A DNA stretch of 64,000 nt from Verrucomicrobiia bacterium (lineage in GTDB: Bacteria > Verrucomicrobiota > Verrucomicrobiia > Limisphaerales > Pedosphaeraceae), in the NCBI GenBank assembly GCA_036268055.1, contig DATAUW010000024.1:80951-144950 (forward strand). The letters are read 5' to 3'. The translations under genes and the position numbers were made by a program. Below are positions 52,167-62,154 of this stretch, piece by piece (the stretch's first letter is position 1; each line of letters begins with the position of its first letter). The notes beneath the pieces were generated by a model. That model was not told where the DNA came from and did not search any database. It saw only the letters and a program-made list of their open reading frames with translations.

Positions 52167-55100
52167 GGATACACCAATCGGAAGAAAGCCGTGCCTGAAG
52201 ATGAATTTACCGGAATGGTAATTTGATTGGCATTGGTCGCGCCCGGCACGTCCACCCAAGTGCTGCTAAACCCGCTGCCCAACGAATTTGTCTGCATCTG
52301 CAACCGCCAACCGGTGTGGTCAGTTCCCCAGCTAAATTGAATCGTCCCGTTGCCAACGACGGTGCCGAGTTGCGGCGGCGAAAGGGAAACTGGTCGTGCG
52401 CTGGCCGGGCCAGCAGCAGCGCTTTCGCCGAAGGTATTGGTCGCGGTTACTTCGTAGTAATAAGTGATTCCGTTAGAGAGGCCCGTATTGGTAAAACTCA
52501 AAGCGGAAAGATTGCTGGCGATCAAAGTATAAGGGCCGCCATTCGCCAGCGACTGTTTCACATTATAGTTTGCCGCACTCGGTGATGGCTGCCAATTCAC
52601 CACTGCCTGCCCATTGCCTGCGGACGCGATCACGCCACCGGGAGCCGCGGGGACAAATACGAAAGACCCTTGAGTATTCGTCGTTACCAGCATGTAGTAA
52701 TTCACGTTGAAACCACTTCGGTCGGTGGTCACGCGAAACGTTTCCTCTCCGGTTCCCGCAATTTTTACCAAGTTGCCGCTGGTGTCTTTCAATGGAATCC
52801 AGGTGTAGGTTTGATAACTGCCGGTGTCCTGAACCCCGATCGTTCCCAGTTTCAAAATAACCTGGTTGGAGGTTCCGCGCCCGCTGGTCAAGGTCCCCAC
52901 GCTTGCGGCATCCGTAATTGCCGCGCCCGGGCTCGCGGCGCGCATATAAAAATTGTAATTCCCCGCTGCAATAGTCCGTGTGTAATTTGCCCAATTCCCC
53001 GCATTGGCAAATCCGACGTCGTAATCAGTGATTCCCGAAAATGCGAGGCGCAATTTGTCACTCGCGCCTTCCGTCTCGATCCCTTGCGGACGATAGCTTG
53101 CGCCCCCCTGCCCGGTTATTCCGTTGGTATAATCAATTCCCACGACCCCGGCGAGATTTAGATAAGCATCAGGCATAGGGTTATCAATGAAACTACCGCC
53201 GTTATAATCGAAATCTTCGGCTTCAAAAGTGTAGGCGGGACTTACGGTATCGAATGATAGGGTATTGGTCGCCGAGTTGCCGAGAGTATCGCTCACGCGA
53301 ACGGTCATTTTATAGAGCGCATTCGTGATGAGCGGAGCGCTCACGCTCTTGGTAGTGGAGTTGCCGTTGACGATCAATCCATTTGCCGAGGAAAACGTAT
53401 TCGCATAGACCTGTCCGGCAAGGTTCGTTGCGACTACCTGCACAGTGATGCCATTGTTATTAATTCCATTCGTGGAAAAAGCCATGAAAGAGAATGCGCC
53501 TGCGGGCTCAAACTGATGCGCGCCGTCGGGATAAATATCCCCGATTACCACCGAGCCGATGTTCAGCACAGTAGAAGATGACAAGGCGTAATCTATCCAG
53601 CCATTAATTGGATCGGCGACATTGATATTGTTCAAAGCGAACCCGTTGGGGGAAAAATCACCGATGACTTCCGAGGTCTTGCCAGCCATCCCCGCGTTTG
53701 TGCCGAACGTCAAGCCGTAGGGCACATTCCCCGTGACGCCGCCGGCCGATAGGTTGTCCAGGGCCATTACGCCTCCATTGACGTTCGCGCCGTTGAAACT
53801 ATTTTCGATGTGCGCGACCTCGAACTCAAAATCGCCGCCATACAAATTGATGTCGTAATAGCGTTCGGCAAACGAGGTTGTGTTAAAGAAATGCGCCGTG
53901 CCCGAAAAACCATTCGTGCTTAAAATGCCGACGGTGGTGCTGGCCAAATCGGCATCATTGTTGACATTGAAAACGCAGAGGCTGAGGTTGACCGCATTCA
54001 CATCCGAAGTTCCAGCACCGTCGAAAATCATTCCCTGAATGGTGGCATCGCAATAGGCCCCGATCAAAGTCGCCTGCGGTCCGACGCCGTTTTCTGTGTG
54101 CAGACGCATGTAGGTATTTTGGATGATGCTGAAATCTTTCACCAACAATTCGGTGCAATCTCCGAGCGTATAAAAGCAGGATTGATGCAGCACGAATTCC
54201 AGCACCGGCGCCTGGATGTTTTGCGGCAGCGTGCTCTGCGATTGTCCATTGCCAATCCAGTAAGTCCAGTTGGCCATATTATCTACCATTGACCCGGTGG
54301 AACCGTTGCCGATGTTGAAACCGGTTTTGATCGCCCAACCGTCCACGAGATACAGAAAATGGTTCGTGCAGGTATAGGTGTCCATGTCGAGGTAATAATA
54401 GGGATTCGGACAGGCGATGCCGATGCAGTAGATATTTCCACCGCGTCCCTGAATCGCCGGTGGAAAGAGCACGCAATTCGTATTTTGAGTTTCGTAACTG
54501 ATGGTCACACCCACGAGTCCGCTGTTTGCTTCCAGTGCGACTGCCACCGGGCCGTTGGTCGTGCCCGCGCCTTCATACGGCCGCAACACCGTTCCTTTTG
54601 CGAATCCATCCGGAGCCGCGCCTGGCCAATGCCGCAACTCATACGCGCCGCGCAATTCCACGCCGCTGGGAACGTCCAGTGTCGCCGTCAAGCGATACAA
54701 TCCCGCGGGGACATAGACGATTCCGCCGCCGTTCGCACCCGCAGCGGCGAGCGCGGCATTGATGGCGGCGGTGTCGTCGGTCACGCCGTTGCCGGTCGCG
54801 CCGTAAGCGGTGGCGACAAACAAATTGGTCTTCGCAGGCTGGCGCGATTCATAATCGTTGAGCACGTTCGTCCAATAAAAAACGGGGAACGCGTTTGAAA
54901 TTGCGGGGCGTGCATCCACGAGCAGGTTGTTTGCGCTGCCGCTGTTCACGATGTTCCGGGTGGGCGTAAAAGTGCAGCCCACAAACGCCGCGCGGGTGGC
55001 GGTGGAACTCATGGTGCATTGCGTTGCACCTTGCAGGGTGGAGTTCACGACATTGAAAACGCCCGGTCCCGAAAGCGCGAGTGTATTTGAAATCGTGCAG

Positions 55101-57289
55101 TTCTGGAACTGCATCCATGAGCCCGAGTCCGCGCCGGTGGACTTCACGGCGGTCCCGCTACGGCCGATGATAGTGCAATGATCGAATTGGATGTTCGCGT
55201 CCGTGTCCGTGCGCGTGCGGGCAACGGCGACATCACCATCGAGGGTAAAATTCGCGAACATCAGGCCGAGTCCGCTGGGCATGTCCTGAACCATGATCGC
55301 CGTAGCGCAATTACTGATCGCGCCCGAATAAAAAGTGATGCCTGGATCGCCGTTGCCGGTATTCGTAAACAAAATGCCGGTGTTGTAACCGCTCAGAAAA
55401 GTATCCACGCAGAGATCGCCGTCCACGCGAATCATGCGCCAGCCGGTGCCGTTCGTGCGCATCCAGGCGGCGTGCGGACCGCCGGGCGCGGGCGCGTTGG
55501 TTAGAAGTGACGCGGGCCAAACATCGGGCGAAAAACGCACATCTTCCGCGTGACAGATGTCAAAGATGGAGTCCGTGTTCACGCCGAGAAACAACGGACT
55601 GCCTATGACAGTGGAAAGAATATGGCGATCACCATTCGCCGCTTGAATGCCCTGATAGGAATTCACGAGCACCACATTTTTGATCACGCAATCGCCCGAC
55701 AACTGGATCGAATATGGGTAACTCACGATGCTCGATGCGTTCTGGTCGGGATACCAGATATTCACATCCTTGAGCGAACTGGATCCGCTCATGGTGATAA
55801 AGGGCGTGCCGTTGCTTTGTCCAGCGCCGGTGTAAACCTTGAATGTGGTGCCGACTAGTCCATTCGTTCCCTTGGTCCAATCGTTCCAATCGCCGTGAAG
55901 CGTCACGCCGTTGGGAATCGTCAGGCTGTTCGAAAAGGCATAAAAACCGTTGGGCACAAAAATCACACCACCGCCGGAACCGTTGGCGTTATAGACGGCA
56001 TTTATCGCATTCTGAAAGGCGGCGGTGTCATCAGTCACGCCATCGCCTTTCGCGCCGTACTCCTGCGGCGTCGTGACGGTGATCACGATTTCATTGGTGT
56101 TTAAAGTCGGAATGACTTCGTGCAAGCCGGTGACAAAAACCATTCCGTTCGTTTGCAAAACTTGAAATGTAGTCGTGGTCGCGCTGTGCAATCCAGTCGT
56201 CCATTTTGTCGCGAGATAGCTTTCGATGTTCGTACGGTCGCTGACGCTGAGGGCGGAGTTGTAAACGATCAACTCCGCGAGGTCGCCCTGGTAATTTCCG
56301 CTGTTGATCGCGCGACCGACCGTGCCACTTTTCAGGAACGTGCCCCCGAGCAGCGCGCCGGCAGTCCGATTGGCCACATTGGTTCCATCGAAATAAAGCG
56401 ATTCCGCGAACGCCGTGGTGATACGCTCGGTGGAAATTCGCGGGACGGGGAATTTGAAGGTCGTATCGAAATTCAGGTCGTCGCCATATTCGCCCCAGCG
56501 CCATTCGTTGGAAGTGTTGTATCCGATGTGCAGCGTAGCGTCCTGGCCGCCGTTGTCATTGCCGAGAATATAACTGCTGGATGAACCTTTGTTTGCCGCC
56601 ACTTCCATCGCTATGACGGTATAAGCGGAATTGCTGAGGCTGCTCAGATCCACGCTGAGATAATCATTCGCGCCGTTGAAGTGGACGACTTTCGCCAATC
56701 CGGCCTGGGTTTGCGCGAGGGTGCTGTTGGTGCCGACGGTGGGCGGAGTGCCGCCGCTGGCGTTATTCGTCTTGCCGCTTTTGTCGAGCCACGTCACGAC
56801 TTGCGTGCCGCTGACGGTCATGGCGTTTGCGTCGGCGGCGTCGAGCCACAACCGGCAAGTGGCGCCCGCCGAAATATTCGTCGGCAGAAAACCGTTGCCG
56901 ATGTCGTAGGCGATGAGTTGCGCCGAACCGGGAAGGGAAAGCTGCAAGTTGGTGAGCGTGACGGAGCCGTTGCCGCCAGAAGTGCCGATGTTGGCGATGA
57001 GTGTGCCGCCCAAAACCCCGCGACCGGAATACAGGCCGATCTGGATTAATTTGGTGGCGGGCAAGCCGGCAGTGGTCGGATTGCCAGAAGCATCGGCGGT
57101 TTGAAGCACCGGACTTTGGGCGAAAACAAACCCGTTGGTGGCGAGACCGGGTTGCGTAGTCCAAATGAGTTGGGTCGCGTTACCCGCGGCCTGCGCTTTG
57201 GGCACAAGGCCAATCGTAAAACCGGCGAAGGCGGCCAGCAGGGCGGCCGATACTGCTGTCCGCATCGGAACAAACAAGGAAGCAAACAT
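52163..57289 (-). CDS. Secreted tandem beta-helix (pectate-lyase-3/GH55-like) protein with CBM
   Basis: 1708 residues from the ATG at 57289, the start that gives a normal signal peptide (AVSAALLAAFAGFTIG, cleavage near PKAQA). Domain order: Ig-like plus LamG-like module shared with the 2823-aa protein (about 35-390), first pectate-lyase-3 beta-helix (about 403-800, opening YGAKGDGVTDDTAAFQNAI), second beta-helix (about 825-1240, opening YGATGNGVTDDTAAINAAL), an Ig-like segment, a CBM6-like domain (about 1351-1535, FEAEDFDYNGG), Fn3 and the C-terminal module ending FFRLVYP. Two such helices in one chain is the GH55 exo-beta-1,3-glucanase layout; rhamnogalacturonase or lyase activity is possible. 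The stop overlaps the next start (ATGA), so it is translationally coupled to the GH87-like gene. Confidence 0.83.
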   Translation of the reverse strand: MFASLFVPMRTAVSAALLAAFAGFTIGLVPKAQAAGNATQLIWTTQPGLATNGFVFAQSPVLQTADASGNPTTAGLPATKLIQIGLYSGRGVLGGTLIANIGTSGGNGSVTLTNLQLSLPGSAQLIAYDIGNGFLPTNISAGATCRLWLDAADANAMTVSGTQVVTWLDKSGKTNNASGGTPPTVGTNSTLAQTQAGLAKVVHFNGANDYLSVDLSSLSNSAYTVIAMEVAANKGSSSSYILGNDNGGQDATLHIGYNTSNEWRWGEYGDDLNFDTTFKFPVPRISTERITTAFAESLYFDGTNVANRTAGALLGGTFLKSGTVGRAINSGNYQGDLAELIVYNSALSVSDRTNIESYLATKWTTGLHSATTTTFQVLQTNGMVFVTGLHEVIPTLNTNEIVITVTTPQEYGAKGDGVTDDTAAFQNAINAVYNANGSGGGVIFVPNGFYAFSNSLTIPNGVTLHGDWNDWTKGTNGLVGTTFKVYTGAGQSNGTPFITMSGSSSLKDVNIWYPDQNASSIVSYPYSIQLSGDCVIKNVVLVNSYQGIQAANGDRHILSTVIGSPLFLGVNTDSIFDICHAEDVRFSPDVWPASLLTNAPAPGGPHAAWMRTNGTGWRMIRVDGDLCVDTFLSGYNTGILFTNTGNGDPGITFYSGAISNCATAIMVQDMPSGLGLMFANFTLDGDVAVARTRTDTDANIQFDHCTIIGRSGTAVKSTGADSGSWMQFQNCTISNTLALSGPGVFNVVNSTLQGATQCTMSSTATRAAFVGCTFTPTRNIVNSGSANNLLVDARPAISNAFPVFYWTNVLNDYESRQPAKTNLFVATAYGATGNGVTDDTAAINAALAAAGANGGGIVYVPAGLYRLTATLDVPSGVELRGAYELRHWPGAAPDGFAKGTVLRPYEGAGTTNGPVAVALEANSGLVGVTISYETQNTNCVLFPPAIQGRGGNIYCIGIACPNPYYYLDMDTYTCTNHFLYLVDGWAIKTGFNIGNGSTGSMVDNMANWTYWIGNGQSQSTLPQNIQAPVLEFVLHQSCFYTLGDCTELLVKDFSIIQNTYMRLHTENGVGPQATLIGAYCDATIQGMIFDGAGTSDVNAVNLSLCVFNVNNDADLASTTVGILSTNGFSGTAHFFNTTSFAERYYDINLYGGDFEFEVAHIENSFNGANVNGGVMALDNLSAGGVTGNVPYGLTFGTNAGMAGKTSEVIGDFSPNGFALNNINVADPINGWIDYALSSSTVLNIGSVVIGDIYPDGAHQFEPAGAFSFMAFSTNGINNNGITVQVVATNLAGQVYANTFSSANGLIVNGNSTTKSVSAPLITNALYKMTVRVSDTLGNSATNTLSFDTVSPAYTFEAEDFDYNGGSFIDNPMPDAYLNLAGVVGIDYTNGITGQGGASYRPQGIETEGASDKLRLAFSGITDYDVGFANAGNWANYTRTIAAGNYNFYMRAASPGAAITDAASVGTLTSGRGTSNQVILKLGTIGVQDTGSYQTYTWIPLKDTSGNLVKIAGTGEETFRVTTDRSGFNVNYYMLVTTNTQGSFVFVPAAPGGVIASAGNGQAVVNWQPSPSAANYNVKQSLANGGPYTLIASNLSALSFTNTGLSNGITYYYEVTATNTFGESAAAGPASARPVSLSPPQLGTVVGNGTIQFSWGTDHTGWRLQMQTNSLGSGFSSTWVDVPGATNANQITIPVNSSSGTAFFRLVYP

Positions 57290-57340
57290 ATATATCAATT
57301 TCGTTCTGGCACATTTTAATTCACCACTGGACAAATCCTA

Positions 57341-57358
57341 TCTCACTAAAACGGGGAG
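57341..57358. promoter_or_regulatory. Degenerate palindrome site before tandem beta-helix gene
   Basis: TCTCACTAAAACGGGGAG keeps the right arm and the AAAAC centre of the consensus but has a damaged left arm. The centre is 60 bases before the start at 57289, the spacing seen at other sites. Confidence 0.42.
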
Positions 57359-57498
57359 GCCCGCGATCACGGAATCCGCGATCGGGCAAAACCAAAATGC
57401 GGATGACAAAACGAATTGAAGTGCCGGCAAACAAGACAACTGCTCTTTCATATATTGAAAAAATAACCGAATGAACTGCCCCAACGGATTTATCCCTC

Positions 57499-58371
57499 TT
57501 ACTGAGTCCAACCTGGAAAACGGTAGCCCTCGTAGAGAAATTCGTAGTCGGCTCCCGGACTGTAAGTTACACCACCGCCACCGCCGTTCGCCGCCCGAAT
57601 GCCGGCAGCGATCACATTTCCATCCGTCCATCTATGCTTTTCAGCATGGGCATCGGCATAGCCAAAGGTATTCACATCGCCGTGATACATTGGGGGCGGA
57701 TCCACGCCAGTGAAAGATTGCGGGTGTCCATTGGCGGCGGTCGAAGGAAGCCATTGCAATGCCCAAGTGCCGACATTGAAGCCGCCACCTTGCGCGCCAG
57801 CATCTTCGATGAAAATAAAAGTGGAAGAACCGTCCGAGATATCCGTGAGGCGGCGATAGGTATCTCTAGTGCCCCAAAATAAATCAGACGTAGGGCTATA
57901 GCGCTCGCCTCCAGCATTTTGGGTTTTCGAATAAGTGCCAAAAGCCCAACCACTGGCCATGGTGGATTTCTTGAAACGCGTGTCGCCGGGACATTCGTAT
58001 GCGTTCGGATTGGGCGCATATTTAAATAGCGGGTTGCGTGATGCGATTTGTTGTTGTGCCTGGGTGACCCATAAGCCGGGATTTCCACCCGCGAAAGAGG
58101 GACCGCCGGGGCCTCCCCAGAATCCACCCGCCGAATTCATGATCGCGCCGCTGTTATAATCCGCCATCGGGAGAATTTGTTCCATGTTATCACCGGCGTA
58201 CAGGGTATATGCCAATCCCAGTTGATGCTGGTTGCTAATGCAAGATGCCTGGGTCGCCTTCAACTTCGCGCGCGCCAAGGCGGGCAGCAATAAGCCGGCA
58301 AGAATGGCGATAATGGCAATGACGACGAGCAACTCGATCAGGGTAAATCCACGTTTGCTGGCAGGCTTCAT
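57499..58371 (-). CDS. Pseudopilin with H-X9-DG-like domain
   Basis: 290 residues from the ATG at 58371, which places MKPASKRG directly before the prepilin cleavage site and [18 protein letters not shown]. The conserved [19 protein letters not shown] segment follows, and near the C terminus a His is followed nine residues later by Asp-Ala ([19 protein letters not shown]), a variant of H-X9-DG. It lies between the 1222-aa LamG gene and the tandem beta-helix gene on the same strand, with gaps of 114 and 209 bases, and is the third member of this family in the window. Confidence 0.9.
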   Translation of the reverse strand: MKPASKRGFTLIELLVVIAIIAILAGLLLPALARAKLKATQASCISNQHQLGLAYTLYAGDNMEQILPMADYNSGAIMNSAGGFWGGPGGPSFAGGNPGLWVTQAQQQIASRNPLFKYAPNPNAYECPGDTRFKKSTMASGWAFGTYSKTQNAGGERYSPTSDLFWGTRDTYRRLTDISDGSSTFIFIEDAGAQGGGFNVGTWALQWLPSTAANGHPQSFTGVDPPPMYHGDVNTFGYADAHAEKHRWTDGNVIAAGIRAANGGGGGVTYSPGADYEFLYEGYRFPGWTQ

Positions 58372-58435
58372 CGAATCTCTCCTTCTCCTCTGGGCACAAC
58401 CGGTCATAAAATCAATAAATTTACTGCTTAAAGGA

Positions 58436-58466
58436 GGCGGGGCGCCGCTTGGTGCGACACCCCGCC
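58436..58466 (-). terminator. GC-rich hairpin after the 1222-aa gene
   Basis: GGCGGGG (58436-58442) pairs with CCCCGCC (58460-58466), with additional pairing inside. In minus-strand reading it starts 20 bases after the stop codon and is followed by TCCTTT, so it probably ends the 1222-aa transcript before the pseudopilin gene. Confidence 0.55.
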
Positions 58467-58485
58467 CATGACTTTCAAACGTCTC

Positions 58486-61400
58486 TTAGTACTGCAGACG
58501 ATAGAACTTGTTTCCACCCGCAGCCGAAGGATTGACGGCGTGCGGCGAGGTGAAACCAGTGTCGCTGGTCCACGGACCATTGATGCTCGGGGCTTCCTGG
58601 AGTGTTCCCGCGCTCCAGCTCAGCGTGAGCATGCCGTTGGCGAAGGTCGAGGTCAGCGGCGCGAGTTGCGCGATCGAGACGCCAGTGATCAGACCCGGTG
58701 CTGGGCCCGCTTTGTAGTTCGCCGCAATCTGCGCCGGAGTCAATACGCCGGTTTCCACGCGCGCTGCAGCGATCAGACCCGAGAACGGATTGGCGCCTGC
58801 GAAAGGTCCACCGCTCGTGCCAGAGCCGACCGAGATATAGCTCTCGTCCGTCAACAGGGTGATGCCGGTGTGATTTCCGTTGGCCACGCCGTCCTGATAA
58901 ACGATGAGGTTGCTGCCATCATAGGTCACCGCGATATAATGCCACACGTTGGCGGTGGGCGCCGGATTCCAGCCAAGGTCGGCGTTGCCGAAGTAGCCGG
59001 TAAACGCGCCGTAACCCTGGTTTTGATAATTCAGCGCGCGGTCGAGGTCACCCGAGTTTGATGATTGATCACCGTAATTGACTACGGTGTTGTTATTGTT
59101 CACCTGAGTGGCGAAGCACCAGGCTTCCATCGTGCAAGGATTCGCACCGAGAAGGATGGCCGGAGCGGGAGTGTTAATCGCCTCAACCGAGTTATTGCCG
59201 ACACCGGCAACATTCAACACTTCCAGCGGCTGGCCGTTGTATAACACATTGGTCACATTCAAACCAATACCACCAGCGAAGGTGAAGTCACCCACGCTGT
59301 CAGTGGCAGTTGTTTCATTGTGCCACACGCCGGCGTTGGTATCCAAACCATCCGACGACAGGTTCACGATTACTTCACCCGCAAACGCGACTTGAGGTTC
59401 AGCCGATACCGGCAACACGATCAATGCAAGCGGCGTGCTATTAGCGGTGCCAAAGGCATTGCTGGCTTCGAGGCGATAGTTGCCCTGATCGCTCAGTCCG
59501 ACGCTCGACAGCGTCAGTGTGCTGCCAGTCTGGCCGCTGATGTTTTGATAAGCGCCGCCGTTCTTGCTCACCTGCCATTGATTGGTGATGGGCTGGTTGC
59601 CAGTGAACGCTGCGGAGAAGGTCACCTGCTGACCGACGAAGAGTGTGTTGCCCGTCGAGGTCGTATCCGCCAGGACTGTCGGCGGAGCTGCAGGCCGGAT
59701 GGTCAAGGTCACTGGAGCGCTGGTCACTACCGTGCCGAGATTGCCGGTTCCGACTAATTCAAACTCATAGTTGACCGGGGTTGTCGTTGGACGAGGCAGG
59801 CTCGTCGTGCTGAAGGAATAGGTCAAACCGGTTTGGCCGGTAATATTGCTCCACGTCGTTCCTCCACTGCCATTGTCAGACTGCCATTGATAGGTCAGGG
59901 TTTGGAGCGATTGAGCGTTGGTCACGGTCGCCGTCACACTGTCACCGTAGAACACGACGTTCGAGGGGGAGAGTGTAGGAGTGCTCAGCACAACGATGGC
60001 CGTGCGGGTCGGACCGGCGATCAGATTATTCGCGATTTGGCTGGCCGTCAGGACGCCAGTAGAAACACGCACCGAGGCGATGTCGCCTTGGAATGTATCC
60101 GTGCGGTTCGTAGTCGTCGGATCTGCACCGGCGATGCCGGCGCCTACCACGAGCACGCTATCAATGGTGTGCAACGGTCCATTATTATTGGAAGTATTCA
60201 GCACGCCATCCTTGTAGCAACGCAGGGTGGTGCCATCGAATGTCCAGGCAACATAATGCCAAGTATTTGCGGTCAGAGTACCGCTCCAGCCGGTGTCTCC
60301 GCCGAAGTTGCCGGAGAACGCCGAACCGCCGGAATTGCCGAAGTCGAATTCACGATCTTCGCTTGCTGCCAGCGTCGAACCACCTTGCACGCCGTAGCCG
60401 ATAACAGTGTTGTTGCCACTGATGGTGGTGGGATAAATCCAGGCTTCAACCGAAACCGCGCCATCATTGATGATGTTGGTTGGAACGAGGTCCGTTGAAT
60501 TCAGCGCGTGACCGCTATTGCCACCTACCGCGACTGCCGGGACGATTGCTGAATTATAAATCAGGTTCGTGACGGTGAGGTTGGTGCCGTTGACGGTGGT
60601 GAAATCACCGATGCCACCGATTTCGTTGGGCCAAGTAGCAGAATTCGTGCTGAGATCAGCCGATTCAAGCTGCACAATGAGCGAACCCGCCACCTGGACT
60701 TGAGGCAAAGCCGAGAGGGGCGCCACGCTGATAGCCGTTGCGGAACTGACGGCGCTGCCGAAACCATTGGCTGCGGAGAGGCGATAGCTGCCGGAATCGG
60801 ATATTTGCAGATTGCTCAGGACCAGCGAGGAATTCGTCGCGCCGGAAATGTTCGCGAACGAACCACCATTGCTGAACTGCCAGTTGTATTGAATGGGCTG
60901 GTTGCCGATGAATGTCGCGGTAAATGTCACGCCGGAGCCCACGAACAGATTGCTCGTCGCTGAAGGTGAAATGTCCGCAGACAATACCGGCTTGGACGCC
61001 GGGTTTACCTTGATAACAATGGGCGGACTGATAGCGACGGAAATACCGGTCACTTGTACTTCATATTGGTAGTTTCCAGCGGTCAGAAGGCCCGTGTTCA
61101 CTGCGAGGGTGGAATTGGTGGCTCCGCTGATGGCGGTGAAGTTAGTGCCGCCCGCGCCGCCGTCCGTCTCCCATTGATAGGTGACAGCGGTCGTAGCCTG
61201 CGCGGTTTCCGTCAAGGTGATAACATCACCCAAAAACGCGTTGGTGCCTGGAGAGGCAACCGGAGGCAAAGCGATGGTGCCGTAATCAGCAAACAGGCCC
61301 GCATTATAGTTATTGAGGATCTGGCTGGCGTTTAACACGCCGGTCATGACACGCGCACAAGCAATATTTCCGTGGAAAGGATCACCGCCGCCGGTCGCGC

Positions 61401-62154
61401 CGTCTGAACCCACGCACAGGATGCCGGAGGTGGTATTCCAGTTGGGCTTGTTTGCGGTTGTGTTCAAGACGCCGTCCTGATAGGCGCGGAAAGTCGTGCC
61501 GTCGTAAGTATAGGCCAGATAATGCCAGACGCCCGCAGTCGGGAAGGTCTGAGGCGTCCAGTTCGCGTCGTCCGCGTAACCGGATACAGCGCCGTTGCCG
61601 TTACCGACACCATAATTGAAGTCGCGCTGATGGTCGGTTTGCGGCTGGGTGTTGACATTGCCGTAAGCAATGACCGCGCTGGTGATTGTCGCACCGGCGG
61701 CGCCCACGTCATTCGCATAGACCCAGGCTTCCGCTGAAACAGTTCCGTGGCCGAGGATTTGCGCGGGCACTTGGGGCGTGGAAACCATCGAGAAACCACC
61801 ATTCTGGGCAACTGCCAGAGCGTTCACATTGGTGCTGCCGACGATTGAATCCGAATAAGACAATGACGTGATCATCGTCGTGCCTCCTCCAAGAGTGTGG
61901 AGATTACCAACACTGAAAGTATCCGTGGTATTGTTTGTCCAGACGGTATTGGCCGGATCCAGATCAATCGAACGCACATTCAGGATGACGTCGCCCGCGG
62001 GTTGCAAATATTGAGTCTGAGCGGACGCGACCCCGGCGGCAGCGGCGATGATCTGCGCGCACGCGGCGGCGGACAGAAATTTGTTAAGGCCAGAGTGGCG
62101 GCGCAGAGCCGGTGGATGGCCTGGTAGAGGCGGCGTTTTGAAGATGGATTTCAT
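58486..62154 (-). CDS. Secreted triple LamG/Ig repeat protein
   Basis: 1222 residues with a signal region (LSAAACAQIIAAAAGVASAQ). It contains three LamG-type modules at about 45-295, 488-735 and 923-1160, each starting with a [GS]-x2-IxxL-x-SxxL-like strand (DVILNVRSIDL, GSLIVQLESADL, GEVIVNLSSDGL) and carrying WHYxAxTYDG and DPF-x-G-x-IAxARVxTGVL. Pairs of Ig-like domains separate them (GATNSTLAVN; GQTGSTLTLSSVGLSDQGNYR). The chain ends in the short C-terminal module FYRLQY. The LamG module is the same one found in the tails of the 1238-aa and 1349-aa proteins. No catalytic residues were recognised; the likely role is surface binding of carbohydrate or cell-cell contact. It is divergent from the sugar transporter gene. 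Confidence 0.87.
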   Translation of the reverse strand: MKSIFKTPPLPGHPPALRRHSGLNKFLSAAACAQIIAAAAGVASAQTQYLQPAGDVILNVRSIDLDPANTVWTNNTTDTFSVGNLHTLGGGTTMITSLSYSDSIVGSTNVNALAVAQNGGFSMVSTPQVPAQILGHGTVSAEAWVYANDVGAAGATITSAVIAYGNVNTQPQTDHQRDFNYGVGNGNGAVSGYADDANWTPQTFPTAGVWHYLAYTYDGTTFRAYQDGVLNTTANKPNWNTTSGILCVGSDGATGGGDPFHGNIACARVMTGVLNASQILNNYNAGLFADYGTIALPPVASPGTNAFLGDVITLTETAQATTAVTYQWETDGGAGGTNFTAISGATNSTLAVNTGLLTAGNYQYEVQVTGISVAISPPIVIKVNPASKPVLSADISPSATSNLFVGSGVTFTATFIGNQPIQYNWQFSNGGSFANISGATNSSLVLSNLQISDSGSYRLSAANGFGSAVSSATAISVAPLSALPQVQVAGSLIVQLESADLSTNSATWPNEIGGIGDFTTVNGTNLTVTNLIYNSAIVPAVAVGGNSGHALNSTDLVPTNIINDGAVSVEAWIYPTTISGNNTVIGYGVQGGSTLAASEDREFDFGNSGGSAFSGNFGGDTGWSGTLTANTWHYVAWTFDGTTLRCYKDGVLNTSNNNGPLHTIDSVLVVGAGIAGADPTTTNRTDTFQGDIASVRVSTGVLTASQIANNLIAGPTRTAIVVLSTPTLSPSNVVFYGDSVTATVTNAQSLQTLTYQWQSDNGSGGTTWSNITGQTGLTYSFSTTSLPRPTTTPVNYEFELVGTGNLGTVVTSAPVTLTIRPAAPPTVLADTTSTGNTLFVGQQVTFSAAFTGNQPITNQWQVSKNGGAYQNISGQTGSTLTLSSVGLSDQGNYRLEASNAFGTANSTPLALIVLPVSAEPQVAFAGEVIVNLSSDGLDTNAGVWHNETTATDSVGDFTFAGGIGLNVTNVLYNGQPLEVLNVAGVGNNSVEAINTPAPAILLGANPCTMEAWCFATQVNNNNTVVNYGDQSSNSGDLDRALNYQNQGYGAFTGYFGNADLGWNPAPTANVWHYIAVTYDGSNLIVYQDGVANGNHTGITLLTDESYISVGSGTSGGPFAGANPFSGLIAAARVETGVLTPAQIAANYKAGPAPGLITGVSIAQLAPLTSTFANGMLTLSWSAGTLQEAPSINGPWTSDTGFTSPHAVNPSAAGGNKFYRLQY

